From Paraconiothyrium sp. Pb-2020 (Eukaryota; Ascomycota; Dothideomycetes; Pleosporales; Didymosphaeriaceae): a stretch of DNA of 64,000 nt. Below the pieces are notes generated by a model. It was not told the DNA's origin, made no database searches, and worked only from the letters and a program-made list of their open reading frames with translations. Where the stretch lies: NCBI GenBank assembly GCA_022419385.1, contig JAJUBI010000008.1:1364001-1428000 (forward strand). The letters are read 5' to 3'. The stretch's first letter is position 1. Every line of letters starts with the position of its first letter. This document shows, one piece after another, positions 33,397 to 45,922 of the stretch. A program made the translations under genes and the position numbers.

Positions 33397-33723
33397 TGCG
33401 GCTGCGCGGCGCTTTTGTGGGCGCGTATGAAAGCGTGCGGTCGTGGAAAGTGGCGGTCGAAAGCCCCGGGCTTAGCTTGCGAGTCTCAATTGGGCGTCGG
33501 CAGTGGTGTTAGAGCTGCGGTTGCATTCGTGACGAGAGCTCAGATTGCGCTAGCTGAAAGCAAGAAATGTCACGTGTCATCGCTTCACCCGACCCGTGGA
33601 CCTCTACTTGCACCTTCATCGTTCTCGGCTGCACTGTTCGTTCAATATCACCGGTATCTACAACTCCCTATATCGACTCCGTATATACCACAAATACTCC
33701 AGACGCCCTATCCTTCGGCGCCA

Positions 33724-34500
33724 TCAGCTACTCGTCACCCAGCCTCTGTTCCCAGCCTTGCTTGAACCGACGCTCCCGCTCCCCTTAGCCTTTCCTTTCT
33801 TCCGCCCCGGACTCAGCATGCCCGCAATCCCTATCCCCAGGCCTCCAGTCGCAATATCTCTCTTTCCCTCGTCGTCCGCCGCTTGATCCCTCAAAGCTCC
33901 CAAAAACCCGTCTCCTTTCGTCTTCCAGTCCTTCACCCAACTCCCCATCACCGACCCAACATTTCCCCACTCCGCCGAGTACCGCGCCTCCTCAGGAGTA
34001 GGGGAGAGATACTTGACTTTCCAGCGCCAGTCCTCGAAGCGCACAGTGGATGTCTCCTCCTCGAATTGCTGTAGGAGCGCAGCGCGCCGTCGTAAGCAGA
34101 GAGCGCACGAAGTGTGAATGCTGAAAGTCTGGAACGGATGCGTTAATAGATCTTCGCATTCTTCATCGGCCGCCGCATCTACATCTGAGTCTAGTCGTGA
34201 TGTCACGGGTTCCTGCGATGTATTTGCATCTTCCGTATGTGGATGCGAAGAAGAATTTGTCGCGATGTTGTGACTTGTGTGGAATGTAGCGAAATCTGTG
34301 GTATGCACACCATCCGGAAGCGTTGCGGGAGGAGACTGTGAGACTTGTGACGATTCTTTCAAAGACGCGCCTTGCTCTGTCTTTGCGGGATGCGATTTTG
34401 ACCTTTGCTTTGAGCGTACGGCTGCGCAAGGGCGGACGGATCTGGCGGAAAGGGGTGTGTGACCGCAGCCGAGGAATATGTATAATCGGTAGTAGCACAT
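33724..34500 (-). CDS. Conserved ascomycete hypothetical protein, 258 residues
   Basis: Uninterrupted minus-strand ORF from an ATG at 34500. It begins MCYYRLYIFLGCGHT, a Cys/His-containing start that recurs in many uncharacterised filamentous-ascomycete proteins. A Ser/Thr-rich disordered middle follows. Then come a CALCLRRRAALLQQFEEE segment, a RFEDWRWKVKYL stretch, and a Gly/Lys-rich tail. The N-terminal Cys/His and the later CALC might bind zinc, but no standard finger is formed. There is no signal peptide or strong membrane segment. Function is unknown. It lies between the complex I subunit gene and the MFS exporter, all on the minus strand. Confidence 0.72.
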   Translation of the reverse strand: MCYYRLYIFLGCGHTPLSARSVRPCAAVRSKQRSKSHPAKTEQGASLKESSQVSQSPPATLPDGVHTTDFATFHTSHNIATNSSSHPHTEDANTSQEPVTSRLDSDVDAAADEECEDLLTHPFQTFSIHTSCALCLRRRAALLQQFEEETSTVRFEDWRWKVKYLSPTPEEARYSAEWGNVGSVMGSWVKDWKTKGDGFLGALRDQAADDEGKRDIATGGLGIGIAGMLSPGRKKGKAKGSGSVGSSKAGNRGWVTSS

Positions 34501-35275
34501 AGCGTAGAATATGCGGTAGTCGAGGTCTGCGAGCTATGGCGTATGTGAGACTTGTTGTACGGGTGACTGAGATGTCTAATAATGGAAGCGCGTCCAACTG
34601 TTTATGTATCTGCCTTGACGTGTTGCCGTTTCTTTGTCTTGTCTTCGGCCTTCATCTTCAGAAACGTGGGCCAACTTCACCGTGGGAAAGTATATTTATC
34701 ATAATAGACGTGAACGTACTCCAGGAAGGCTGAGGTTTCCGTTCACGGCGGCGCGCACAGGGTCCGGGACCGTCACTCTAGTACAACCAAAGGACGCTTG
34801 TGAAAGTGTCACTAGGAAGTTCTTACATGGGGGTTAATCAAACCAGCCCTGACAGTGTTCACGAAGCTGTGGATGATGGCGCATTGCGGAGAGGTGGAAT
34901 TGGAATTGGAAAAAGGCGTCAGAAAGACGAAGTTGTGGTTGCGCGACGGCTGGCTGCGGAAGGTGCGAGAGTTATCTGGGATGACTGTTCATACAGTGTC
35001 CTTGCTTTGCCTCATTAGCCTCTAGATGCTTTAAAGCCTAACCTTGTTGTTTTGTTCACTAGGCAATGCAGTCTACGTGCGGTCCATGTATCATGCTAAG
35101 TCAACGGTTAAATCGCGCCAGTCATGCTGCCGCTGGACCACTCTGAGAGAGTGAAAGGCAAAAAGTGACGTCCATAAGTGAAGACATTATATTATAATCG
35201 TAGATGATGAGTCGCGTTTTCTCTATTCTAAGGTTGCGAAAATGTTGCGAATGCAGTCCTCTCTTGAGCCGAACC
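34501..35275. other. Intergenic, no gene recognised
   Basis: About 775 bp carrying the 5' region of the minus-strand gene ending at 34500 and the 3' side of the MFS gene. On the minus strand near 35130-35140 the string TGGTCCAGCGG fits a tRNA A-box pattern, but no B box follows within tRNA distance. No gene is called. Confidence 0.45.
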
Positions 35276-37358
35276 TCACAGCTTCTCCGCACTCGGCCGC
35301 ACAGCCACCCCTTCAGTGCCCTTTTCCACATCCGCGCTCAAGTCTCCATTACTCGCGGCAAGATCGTCTCTGCTCGCCCGCTTACTCCTCTTTCTCTCGT
35401 CCCTCGCAGCCTCCCTCTCTAGCCGTTTCTTCTTTTCTTCTTCGATACCAGTCTTGGTCTCTTCATGCTGCTTCGAGAGCACATTCTTTGTGATCAAGAA
35501 GCTTACGGCAAGACCAGCTCCCGCGAAACAGACGTACAAGATCCACATGGTGGACAAGGCATCAGCGAACGCCTCCCTTGCGACTTCCTTCTCGTTGGCA
35601 GGAAGTGTGTTGATAAGGCCAACGTTGGCACCTGCAGAGCCACCACCAAAGGCTGATGCGGTTCGATCGCCAAGTGCTGAACGGAGCATCGGTTGTTTGG
35701 AGATCATCTCGTTTTGGAAGACAACCGAACCGACGACGATGGAAATGGCAGACCCGAGGTTGCGGACAAACCCGAAGGTTGCCGTTGCAGTAGCAATATC
35801 GCGCTTCTGTTGGTCTTCGTTAGCATGTGATATCAATTTAAAACGTCAAATGTTGGGAAGTTAGAGTTCAGCATGTGCGCTGAACTCCGGAGGCTAGATG
35901 CTAGCCACATGAATGAAGAAGACCAGGTGGAGTATAACGGGGAAGCTGAAGACATACCGGGACCAGACTTTGGAGCGCAATGAGGGGAGATTGGAAGTTG
36001 GGTCCGACGCCGATTCCAGCAATAATCTGGAAGATGATAATCTTGGCCCATGAAGAGTGCGCACCGAGGTCTATGAATGTGCCAAAGCCAACGACCATGA
36101 ATATCATTCCAAACCAGATGCAGGGTAGATATTGGCCAGTCTTGCGAATAAAGACACCAGTAAATGCTGACAAGAACGACAGAGACAGTGCGGTCGGAAG
36201 GAGGTACACGCCGGAGAGAATGGGTGTTGCCCCAAGCACAGCCTGGAAGTAAAGAGGCAAGAAATAGGATCCAGAGATGAAAACAAACGCATGGAAGAAA
36301 CAAGTTCCTAGTGCTGCCAGATTCGATCTCTTGGAGAAGAGACTGAGAGGCATTAGGGGATATGGTGCGAGACGGCTCTCCACCAGGAAAAACAATCCAA
36401 TGGTGACCACCCCAAAGACGATGAGGCAGATGACAGTTGCCGACTTCCAGGGGTAAGTGACTCCACCGAATTCCAATCCGAGGAGGACCATGATCGTTCC
36501 AGCGACCATAGTCAGTGAGCCCAGCCAATCTACGGCCTTGAGTCCTTCCCAGAGCGGTGTCTTGGGCGTATGCAAATCTAAGACAAACAAGATGATAACA
36601 AATGCACATCCGTCCAAAGGAAGGTTCAGATAGAAACACCAACGCCATGAAACGTTTTGCGTAAAAGCTCCTCCAACAATGGGTCCCAAGCTGGAAGCCA
36701 ATGCCCAGACGCCACCGATGATGCCGAAGTATGCGCCTCTTTCTCGCATGGCAAAGAGATCCGATATGCAAATGTTGACCAGCACAATCAAGCCTCCGCC
36801 TCCAATGCCTTGAATGACGCGCGCCGCGATGAGCATGTTCATATTCACAGAGACTGCTGCCAGCAGCGAACCGACGAAGAAAATTGCATTTGTGACCAGT
36901 AGGATAGGCTTTCTCCCAAATATATCAGACACTTTGCCCCAGATTGGCGTGGCTGCTGAGTTTGCAATTAGATAGGCGGAACCGACCCAGGTGTAGCCCG
37001 AGGCTGAATGAAATTGTTCGGCGATTGTTGGTAGGGCGGTGGTGACGATAGTGATGTCGAGTGCTACGAGGAGGACAGCAATTCCAAGCGAAAGCATGAT
37101 CAGAGCGATTTTGAGCTTGCTTCTCTGGGGCTGCTCATTCTGTGCGTGGGCCTCGGCTTGCGCTCCTGCGTTGTTGTTTGCTGTAGTGTTCTCGCCGGTC
37201 GCTGGTAGGCAAGGATCGGGATTTCCTGCAGTACGGCTGGAGGCTGAACTGCTTGCGGGCGTATGCACAGCTTCGAAGTCTTTGTTTACCATTGCTGTAG
37301 GCTGCGGAGGCGGCACCAGAGAGCCCGGCGCAGCATCAGCTCTTGTATGCGACGCCAT
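35276..37358 (-). CDS. MFS multidrug/toxin exporter, DHA2 (14-segment) type
   Basis: Minus-strand exons 37358-35958 and 35806-35276 join in phase 0 over a 151-bp intron to give 643 residues. The junction restores QSLVP-KRDIATATATFGFVRN, a conserved DHA2 stretch. About 80 disordered residues precede the first membrane segment. Motif A (GKVSDIFGRK, residues 141-150) lies between segments 2 and 3, an antiporter-type GPIVGGAF motif follows, and about fourteen hydrophobic segments are visible. The tail is charged and Lys/Arg/Glu-rich. Such proteins use proton antiport to expel drugs, toxins or secondary metabolites at the plasma membrane. No biosynthetic genes are next to it, so a dedicated metabolite partner is not suggested here. 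Confidence 0.93.
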
Positions 37359-39485
37359 GGTTGAAGTTGATGAAGAAGAAAAAGGCGACTAAGAGGTTGA
37401 TGTCGCATCAACCGCGCACAACGATAAATCTCGGCTTGACGTCTTCGTACAAAAATTGGCCCAAAATGACGATGAGATAATGGAATCGGCTCGGAGGACT
37501 AGACGCCCCGAAGATGTAATGACTCGATTTGCGGGGCGCATCGGCGCAGGGGTGCGAGATCTCCGAAAGGGCGGCATCTCGCGCATTTGTCCGCGAGATC
37601 TTTTGAACCCCAGGAGAATCGATCTTAGACAGACAGTATATTTGTAGATATGGAAAGGGCCGACACTGATAATCGACGGCTACGAAAAGCTTGGTTTCTT
37701 GGCTTCTCCACGAAACTAGGCCTATCAGACCCACTGAGCTACAGGACTGACGATTGATGGCACAGACGCCGTATGAGAAGGCAATGCAGTGGTGGCTTGA
37801 CAGACAGTGTTTGAGCGATGTGACAGGCCGGTAAGACTGTGTAGTGTTGTGCGCATCGTACAACACACGAAACCGTACTGTGTACGATGAATGCCAACTT
37901 TCGTATAAGCACTGTACGACGTTCAGGACGAGACATGACTGTTTATTTGTCGCGTCCTGAATTCTCCATACGTTTTACCTGCTAGTTTGCTACTGTTCCA
38001 TCTAATAAGTCAGTCTCCTAATTGCATAATTCCAGGAGGAACGAGGCACAAGCCGAGGATGGACAATCCATTGATCTTCGTCACGGACCAAACTGCCTCA
38101 GTGGAGCATTCGACGATGAACCACAAGTGACCTTGATCGGTGAAACCTAGCAATCTTGCTGTTTCTAAGGTCTACGGGTCGTCAGAGGAATCTGTTAATT
38201 TTGACGTGAGAATGATCAGCGAGACACAACACAAAGCGACTCCATGGAGGAGACGAGAGTTCAGCAGCTGCACACGAAGCGACGGCGGCCGACACGCCGG
38301 GTTTCCTGGATGTTTTCAGACGGTGAGCCCCTCATTTAGTGTTGTTTACAGTGGTCGAACGGTGAGCATGATCTCATACCGCACCAATCGACCCCGCATG
38401 TTCTGGCTGTTGCTGAACAGACGGACCCTGGCGCAGACCCTGGGCATCCGTTATCTGCCCCATACAGCATGCTGGTTCGGAAGGTGCAAGAAGTGCTGAG
38501 CGCGGAGGCCGTCGTCATATGGATCGAGATAGCGGTTATGGTGTTGAGGACCTAGACGTGCAGCTAGCGGGCCTTGCAGCAGAGTCGTCGAGTAACAAGG
38601 CCGCATACTACACATGGCTCGCTGCTGTGTTGCACCACGCCGCCCACACCGGTGGACGTCGTATTGTCGCAGAATTGGAGCCGTCTCGGCACGCTGCACT
38701 GCGGCTTTAGCGCTGCCATGGCGATAGAGGCAGCGTGGGAGGCGGCCCCTCGAAATTTTCTAGCGCGCGTAGCCTTGCAAAGAAAAGAACCTGGCAGCGG
38801 CGCTGGTCCAGGCTTTGTTCTGTTGGGACTGGATGCACAGCGCGCCGATCAGCCGAGCGTAGCCACGAGCCGGCGGATACCCGGCGCCCTGAATGTGCGC
38901 GCAGCTCCAGGCTTTGTCGGGCGGGTGAATGGCTCTGCTGCGAACGCTGCCAGATAGCCAGCCGAGCGCTGTCTTGGCCGCAGAGACGGGCGGTCCAGCG
39001 CTCTGAAAGCGGCCCCCCACAGCACCAGCGGCGTGGAGCGCGGTGGAGCATCCCAGTCGTAGGGCTCCAAGTGAGCGAGCGCCCAGAAGGCGGGGAGAGG
39101 CCAGGGTGACAGTGCTACACGCGTTCGGCTAGGCCTTTCACTTCCCAAAAGCCTCTGCCGTGGCCAAAGCGCAGACTGCATACCACCGAGCGCCCAAGCC
39201 GCATCCCAACGTCGCTCCACGCTCCCACTGTCTGTCGTCTGCGTCTGTCGCGCCCCTTGCGTCCTCTCCACGCCGCTCCCCCCCATTCCCATTCCAGAGA
39301 CGCCCACAACAACGCCCGCCCCGCACTTCCCTCATCGTCCCTCCACGCCCTGTCCGAATACATTAACGGCAGTCGCCGCCCGCGGACGCATGTCGAGCTC
39401 GCCAGTAGGCGCACTGAGGAGGGAGGTTTTGGTCCGATAGAGACACACAGCACCGCCCGCAGGCCATTGAGCCCGCGCAAGCACA
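37359..39485. other. Intergenic, GC-rich right half, no gene recognised
   Basis: About 2.1 kb between the divergent MFS exporter and Reg1-like genes, so it contains both promoters. Many ORFs of 60-150 codons occur between 38500 and 39480 on both strands, but they are Arg/Ala/Pro-rich and mutually overlapping, as expected from GC-rich non-coding DNA. The stretch CCAGGCTTTGT occurs twice (about 38808 and 38909). CT/CCA-rich sequence around 39260-39350 probably belongs to the Reg1-like leader. Confidence 0.45.
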
Positions 39486-41255
39486 ATGACAGACGTTATG
39501 GCGCCGCCCGTAGAAATACTGTCGCAGCGTGCCCCGCTCCGCCCGTCCACCTCGCACACCTCCTTCTTCGACTCTCATCAGGCCCCGTTCGCCCTGCGCA
39601 GGAGCAACAGCTCCTACTCCCACCTCGACGACTTGCGCTCCTCCCAATCGCCGCACTCGTCACGCACCTCGTCGCTCCAATCGACCCCCCCGAGCAGCCT
39701 GTCGTTTGGCCAGAATTCAAGCGACGAGTCCAGCAGCAGCGATGACGAGGGCCTAGCTTTTCCGGCGTACAGCGCTGCAGGCAAGTCCAAAAAGGTCGAG
39801 AAAGAGCCGTCTCTTCCGAATCCCTTGCTTGCCCCCGCCACGCCCTCCCCTGCAGACGAACCCCCGTCTACTCCTGACCACGTCCCGGTATCCGAAGACG
39901 ACACGAACCTACGTCCCGAGCCGTCGCAGCACGTCGACTACCTCTCGTACGATTGGAAGGAGGAGGATATCTGGTCGTCATGGCGGCATATCGTCGAGCA
40001 CCGCAGCGTGTACGGCGAGCGGTCGCGGTTAGAGAATGCGTCGTGGCGACAATGGGCAAAACTGCAGTACAGACTTCAGACCGTTACCCCAGAGTCCCTG
40101 AATTGGTACGTCAGCGAAACGTGGCCGGCGATCCTGGATGACTTATGCTAACCATTCGATAGGCTGAAGGAGAGCGACGTGACATGGCTGTACGGGCCTC
40201 TACAGCCCTCGGCGAATCGACATATTAGTCAACACGCTTCGGAACCGGTCAGCCGGTTATCCAAGTCCAACTCGTTCCTTGCCAAAAAGCCCATCCTGAA
40301 GAAGCGAAGTATGTCGGAAGTGATGCTTCAAAAGTCGATCTCGACATCATCATTAGTCAGTCAAGCTGCGGCAGCGGTGGAAGCCCAGCAAACTACATAT
40401 GGGAACTTCGACGGGCGGAAACGACGCCCTTTTGTTGGCCGCGCGACTGCATCGGACTACACAATGCTAATTCCAACTCGGACAATCAGCCGAGACACAA
40501 CGGATTACTTCTCTTCACAATCAACATCTGGTCTGTGGACACCCGATCAAGGAGACAAGAAGCACATTCGATTCGATGAGAAGGTCGAGCAATGCATTGC
40601 CGTCGAGTGCAAAGGTGTAGACGAGGATGAAGAAGAAGATTTCAACCACAACCCCTGGGCAAAGTACCGCGATGACGACTCGTCATCAGACGAAGGAGTT
40701 GTGATGATGAAGCGGTCATCGAGGAAAAGGCGGCCCTTATCAAGAATCAGCTCAAAAACGAGCATCAGTGGAGAGAATAAGACTATAGCCAAGTTGGAGC
40801 CCACGACGCTAAAGTATAGGACAGACTCCCCGGACGTTACGGACCAACATCCCACGCACTCTCTAGGCTTTTTCCGCTCAAGTCGACTCTCGCCGTCGCC
40901 CTCACAAGAAACCCTCCGACCCACCCGCCCTTCTAGTAATTTTCTCCTCCCTGAAGACGACAGCGAAGATGAATTCACCTTCAATCCCGGACGAGCCTAC
41001 GACGTCAAAAGACCGCATACACCAACCCCTTCAGATCCATACTTATTACCTCCCACTGGATCCTCTACAGGAGGCTCTTCAGACTCCAGTTCTAGTGGCC
41101 TACGACGCACGGCCTCGGGCATGTTTATGCCTTTTGAAGACGAAGATGAGGACCCACCAGCTCCCGGTATTATCGGCAAGGTGGTAGATACTGTGAACAC
41201 GGCTCGGGATATAGCCCACGTGATATGGAATGTTGGGTGGAGAAGTGGAAATTGA
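39486..41255 (+). CDS. Reg1/Hex2-like protein phosphatase 1 regulatory subunit
   Basis: Exons 39486-40105 and 40163-41255 join in phase 2 over a 57-bp intron, giving 570 residues. Residues about 150-195 match the fungal DUF1752 block (DYLSYDWKEEDIWSSWRHIV, then ENASWRQWAKLQ). A later KHIRFDEKVEQCIAV stretch, about residues 339-353, contains an RVxF-type PP1-docking motif (HIRF), as in yeast Reg1. The rest is Ser-rich and acidic, with a small C-terminal helix (ARDIAHVIWNVGWR). Reg1 targets the phosphatase Glc7 to dephosphorylate Snf1 kinase and thereby maintain glucose repression. The order DUF1752 then RVxF supports orthology, although carbon-catabolite wiring differs in filamentous fungi. 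Confidence 0.88.
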
Positions 41256-42863
41256 TTGGGGAGCGCTATTATCATCAGCTCCGGCGTTACATGGAGGCTG
41301 TTTCCATAGCATTGGTTCAGAATTTTGGTCTTCTGCACACATAGCGTTTTCGTATTTGGACCTGGTCCTGGATGTACCATGGCGGCATACTTCGTTCCGG
41401 TTTGGGCGTTTTCGATTGGAGAATACACACAGGTCCAGATACCTTGGTGGTGGTACCGTGGCGACGGTGCAACCGATAAGAATAACCAATCAACAAATGA
41501 TTCCAACTGTGTGTTCCCTTTGCTACAATATGATGTATAGACGCTGCTTTCGGCATGTACAATCAGGAGGCATCACCAATGAATACACGAACGTTGAGAC
41601 TGCTTTGACTCATTGAAGCAGGCGTTCACGGTGCGTTGACCCCGCCCCGCAGCTCGGAGAGCGACGCTTTCCGTGGTGAGGGGTGATTATGGGTCTGCAT
41701 GTGCTAGAGCGTGTACCCCAGTGTCGCTACCGAAAACGGTTTGGGACAAAGACTCTGTAGTGTGTGATTCAACGGCTGCAGCGTGGGTCTATATATGGGC
41801 CTTTCCAGATGGACAGCTGTCAGCCTATAACCATGCATATAGATAGCAACTGACTCAACAACAATAACATTGAGGAGAAGCCGATTCGGTAGTCCGGCGA
41901 CTCTATGCATTACCTGAATAGGAAGGCCGTGTGCATTCTACCTGACAGCACGAAGCGCGCAAGCAGACAGCTGAAGCGAAAGCATCGTCTCGTAGCAGTA
42001 ACACGAAAGTACACACACCTGCAAAAGCAACCTGGTCCACAATGGCGTCAACCGCCCTTGACCCAAGTCGTGCACAGCTTCGGGAGGTTTCTCAAGTTTG
42101 GCTCAGTACCGCGGGCTGACGTAGGAAGAACCATGGAGTGCTATGTATTGATGACCCGTGCATAAACAAACAAATACACAAGAGCACGTCCATTACAGAG
42201 ATCAATTGATGCATGTCGTATCGAGAACAAGTGATTATTCATGTGTTCTTCAGGATACATACCTTCGACCATACGTCGTACATGTATCCTCTATTGCCAG
42301 ATCCGGAATAGCACACGCCGAGGTATACAACAAAGCCAGTGCGTATGAGCAACAGATTTCGTGTTCATGCGCAATACCAGATCTCGTGCAAGACACAATC
42401 GCATGACCGGAGTATGACTTAGTATATCACAAAGATTGTACGAAACTCTGGGAAGACACTACTATTCACTCTATGTCGCACAAGAAGGTGGGACGGGTGA
42501 GGGGAAGGAGCGGGGGAAGGTCATGGCCGGAAGCCACAGCCAGGAGATGGCATGTGTATTCAGGCGGAATTAAGACATTACGGGCAATGTATCAATTGTT
42601 CGGACCGCCGAGCATAAGATAATTGCCAGCTGGCATGATCATGAAGCTTTCTCGAAGTATCCATGTGCGTTAGTACGGCAGTGCGGCCGGCCGTGACCCT
42701 GGACGCTAAGTGGTCCGTGCGGAATTGTCGATGTGGCCTCAGTTGAACGCTCCCGCCGTTATAACCACCGATTTCAGCCTCCGCGCTTTTTGACCACCCA
42801 CTTCTCTATTTCTCGCTACCGTCGGTTGTCTCCTGCTCCCGCAAGACAGCAGGTATCGCCACA
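41256..42863. other. Intergenic upstream of calnexin, no gene recognised
   Basis: About 1.6 kb with scattered ORFs up to 169 codons (40997-41506 minus, overlapping the preceding gene) that show no family resemblance. It includes the 3' UTR of the Reg1-like gene and the calnexin promoter. CT/CCA-rich sequence at about 42760-42860 is the likely calnexin leader. Confidence 0.45.
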
Positions 42864-44979
42864 ATGCGTTTTGCAGTCGGTGCCACCGTTCTCGCCGCCG
42901 CCTTTGTGCGCGCCGAAGATGCGTCGAGCTCTGAAGCTGAGGCATCCGCCTCTACCACCGCTGTAGCAAAGTCTACTTTCACCGTAAGTACTCAATCGAA
43001 CTGCCTGACCAGGAATCTCTGAGGTTTGAGAACTCGATAAGATGTCTGGCTCATCGGATCGTAAAGTTTGATCCTCCTGAGAACTGGCGTCGCTGTTTTC
43101 GAACAGCTTATTGCATTTATTGGTGAGCGTGCACCGAGCTGTTCGAAAACAGCGACGCCAATTCTCAGGTTGATCAAACTTTACGATCCGATGAGCCAGA
43201 CATCTTGTCAAGTTCTCAAACCTCAGAGATTGTTTGTCTATCCCGCACCAGCCCCTTCTGCCTCCGGAATCATTACTGATCATCTTCTCTACAGCCTACC
43301 AACATCAAGGCCCCATTCTTCGAACAATTCACCGACGACTGGGACTCGCGATGGAAGGTCTCGCACGCAAAGAAGGACGACAAGTCGACTGAGGAAGAAT
43401 GGGCATACGTTGGCACCTGGTCCGTTGAGGAGCCATCCGTGCTCAAGGGTATCGAGGGCGACAAGGGATTGGTGCTCAAGGACAAGGCTGCTCACCACGC
43501 CATCTCCGCGAAGTTCCCCAAAGCAATTGACAACAAGAAGAACACTCTCGTAGTTCAGTACGAGGTCAAGCTTCAGAGTAGGTGCTCTCGAGTCAATGGA
43601 GGCTTCAGCAAGATATTGACAGCAAAACAGACGGCTTGGAGTGCGGTGGAGCCTACATGAAGCTTCTCCAGGACAACAAGGCTCTTCACGCTGAGGAGTT
43701 CGCCAATAGCTCCCCCTACATAATCATGTTCGGTCCCGACAAGTGCGGTGCTACCAACAAGGTACGGCACATTCTTCCCACCTGAGAAAGCCAAAACTAA
43801 CGATACCAGGTTCACTTTATTTTCCGCCACAAGAACCCCAAGACCGGCGAGTACGAGGAGAAGCACTTGAAGAACCCTCCCATGGCTCGCATCGTCAAGA
43901 CTACCTCGCTTTACACCCTCATCGTCAAGCCCGACAACAGCTTCGAAATCAAGATCGATGGCGAGTCTATCCGCAACGGTACTCTTCTCGAGGACTTCAG
44001 CCCCTCTGTCAACCCCGAGAAGGAGATTGACGACCCAGAGGACAAGAAGCCCGAGGATTGGGTTGATGAGGCCCGTATCGCCGACCCTGAGGCCACGAAG
44101 CCTGAAGACTGGGACGAGGATGCTCCATTCGAGATCGTCGATGAGGAGGCTACTAAGCCCGATGACTGGCTTGAGGATGAGCCCACCACCATCCCTGATC
44201 CTGAGGCCGAGAAGCCCGAGGACTGGGATGATGAGGAGGATGGTGACTGGGTCGCCCCCACTGTTCCCAACCCCAAATGCGACGAGGTCTCTGGCTGCGG
44301 CAAGTGGGAGCCTCCGATGAAGAAGAACCCCGCCTACAAGGGCAAGTGGACCGCACCGTACATTGATAACCCGGCCTACAAGGGTGTCTGGGCTCCTCAG
44401 AAGATCAAGAATCCCGATTACTTCGAGGACAAGACACCCTCCAACTTCGAGCCCATTGGCGCCATCGGTTTCGAGATCTGGACCATGCAGAACGATATTC
44501 TCTTCGACAACATTTACATTGGCCACTCCATCGCGGATGCTGAAAAGCTCAAGGAAGAGACCTTCGACGTCAAGATTAAGGCCGAGAAGGCTGAGGAGGA
44601 AGCCAACAAGCCCAAGGTTGATGACAAACCCAAGTCGCCTTCCGACCTCGTCTTCAAGGATGACCCAGTCACTTACGTCAAGGAGAAGGTCAATCTCTTC
44701 ATCGACATCTTCCAGCGTGACCCCGTTGAGGCCGTCAAGTTCGTTCCTGAGGTTGCTGGTGGTCTTGGTGTTATCGTCGTGACTGTCCTGGCCATCATTG
44801 TCTCCGCTCTATTCGGCAGTGGTGCTGCTCCTTCCCAGGAGCAGATCAAGGCCCAGGCTAAGAAGGCCAAGGATGCCGCTGTTGACGCAAAGGACAAGGC
44901 TGCTGAGGCGGTCGCTACAGGCGCTGAGAAGGCCCAGGCTGAGGTTAACAAGCGTACCACTCGCTCTTCCGCTTCGTAA
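42864..44979 (+). CDS. Calnexin, ER lectin chaperone
   Basis: Four exons, 42864-42983, 43295-43577, 43631-43761 and 43810-44979, encode 567 residues (phases 0, 1, 0). A signal peptide (MRFAVGATVLAAAFVRA) is followed by the lectin domain, containing FFEQFTDDWDSRWKVS and LECGGAYMKLL. The P domain (about 250-387) has four acidic KPEDWD-type repeats, then GKWEPP and NPAYKG repeats. One membrane segment lies at about 493-513. The cytosolic tail is Ala/Lys/Glu-rich, without a dilysine end. Calnexin binds monoglucosylated N-glycans and retains folding glycoproteins in the ER. Intron 1 (42984-43294, 311 bp) is much longer than the other introns of this gene because it contains a large inverted repeat. 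Confidence 0.97.
43014..43231. repeat. 95-bp inverted repeat (fold-back element) inside calnexin intron 1
   Basis: Left arm 43014-43108 and right arm 43137-43231 are reverse complements with about five mismatches in 95 bp. They are separated by a 28-bp loop. The arms begin AATCTCTGAGG and meet at GAACAGCT/AGCTGTTC. In the pre-mRNA this would form a long stable hairpin. No clear target-site duplication flanks it and no transposase is present. A MITE-like insertion or a small-RNA precursor are the main options. Confidence 0.93.
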
Positions 44980-45922
44980 AAGTGGGGACGCAAAGATACC
45001 GGGTGGGAGGCATGAAAAAGCTGTTCGACTGTGACAGTGTAGGAAGAAATGCGGCCAGGGAGAGATAGAGAAAGTCAGAGGATGGTCTCTCGCCATCACT
45101 AAAAGGGAGATTTTCAGTTTTGGTGGAGCAATTACTCCCCACATGGTTCCATATTCTTGGATTTTAGTTCGTTCATATTGCTCTGGTGTGATACGGCGCT
45201 ACGAGTGTATTATACAGCAGCCTTGGGCTCGAGAATGAAATGATGAAACCAAACTCACTGGATCTTCCCGACGGGTGAGCGTGTAGGGCGTGTGGAACAC
45301 TCGGCAGCATGGCTCTATGGTCAGATCAAATGTTAATACAGGTATAGATGCAGTGTAAGAACCAATACACTTCTATAGAAATATAGTTGTGTTACTGTGG
45401 AAGAAACTGCGTAAACTGTCAACTTTGAGCGACCGCCCCCGGAGTATTGTAGATCATGTCCTTCCTATGAAGAAAGACAAGTTTAACAAAACCAGACCTG
45501 CCGATAATCGGAATCTTGATAAAGTCCTTCCTCACTGGTTGTAGATGATACATTTATGTATTGAGGCTCTCGGAATGAGTTGCCCGATGCTAAGCCGAGA
45601 CGCCCAAAACGCTGCAGACCATTAGCGTCGCTGTAAGCGTTGATAGCCGGGCTCATCCCCAATGTGGGGTTTCCGAGGTCATAGTCGCCCGGTCCTGGGG
45701 CATCGACGAGATATGAAAGGGACAGCTTTTCCGGGACCACTTAGCATTGACACGCAGCTCTAGGAGCTTCTTCCTCACGTACTATTTTCTGCAATTGTCA
45801 TATACAGCACTGAGTAGTTGGGTTCTGTCTAGAAATCGTTTGGTGGCTTGTTGGGTCTGCTTAATTATCCTCCCTTTTCCCTCCCACCTCCACATCGCCG
45901 GCAATTGACCGCCTCCACAATC
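44980..45922. other. Intergenic between calnexin and MMSDH
   Basis: About 940 bp. An 85-codon minus ORF (45483-45740) is the only notable reading frame and has no recognised family. The right end has a CT-rich leader (CCTCCCTTTTCCCTCCCACC) directly before the MMSDH start. Confidence 0.45.

Noticed and set aside
35085..35160. Minus-strand TGGTCCAGCGG resembling a tRNA A box
   Set aside because: No B box or acceptor-stem pairing follows, so a tRNA gene cannot be supported.
26359..37358. Secondary-metabolite gene cluster
   Set aside because: A ligase, a permease and an MFS exporter are present, but palC, a complex I subunit and an unknown gene lie between them and there is no core synthase.
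38574..39307. Several 100-150-codon ORFs on both strands
   Set aside because: Mutually overlapping, Arg/Ala/Pro-rich and without motifs; typical of GC-rich intergenic DNA.
43068..43553. 161-codon ORF across calnexin intron 1 and exon 2, with a similar 61-codon ORF antisense
   Set aside because: The similarity of the two peptides is a by-product of the inverted repeat; the calnexin splice model accounts for the exon part.
45483..45740. 85-codon minus-strand ORF between calnexin and MMSDH
   Set aside because: Composition is plausible, but there is no recognised family, no adjoining exon and it is short; not enough to call a gene.
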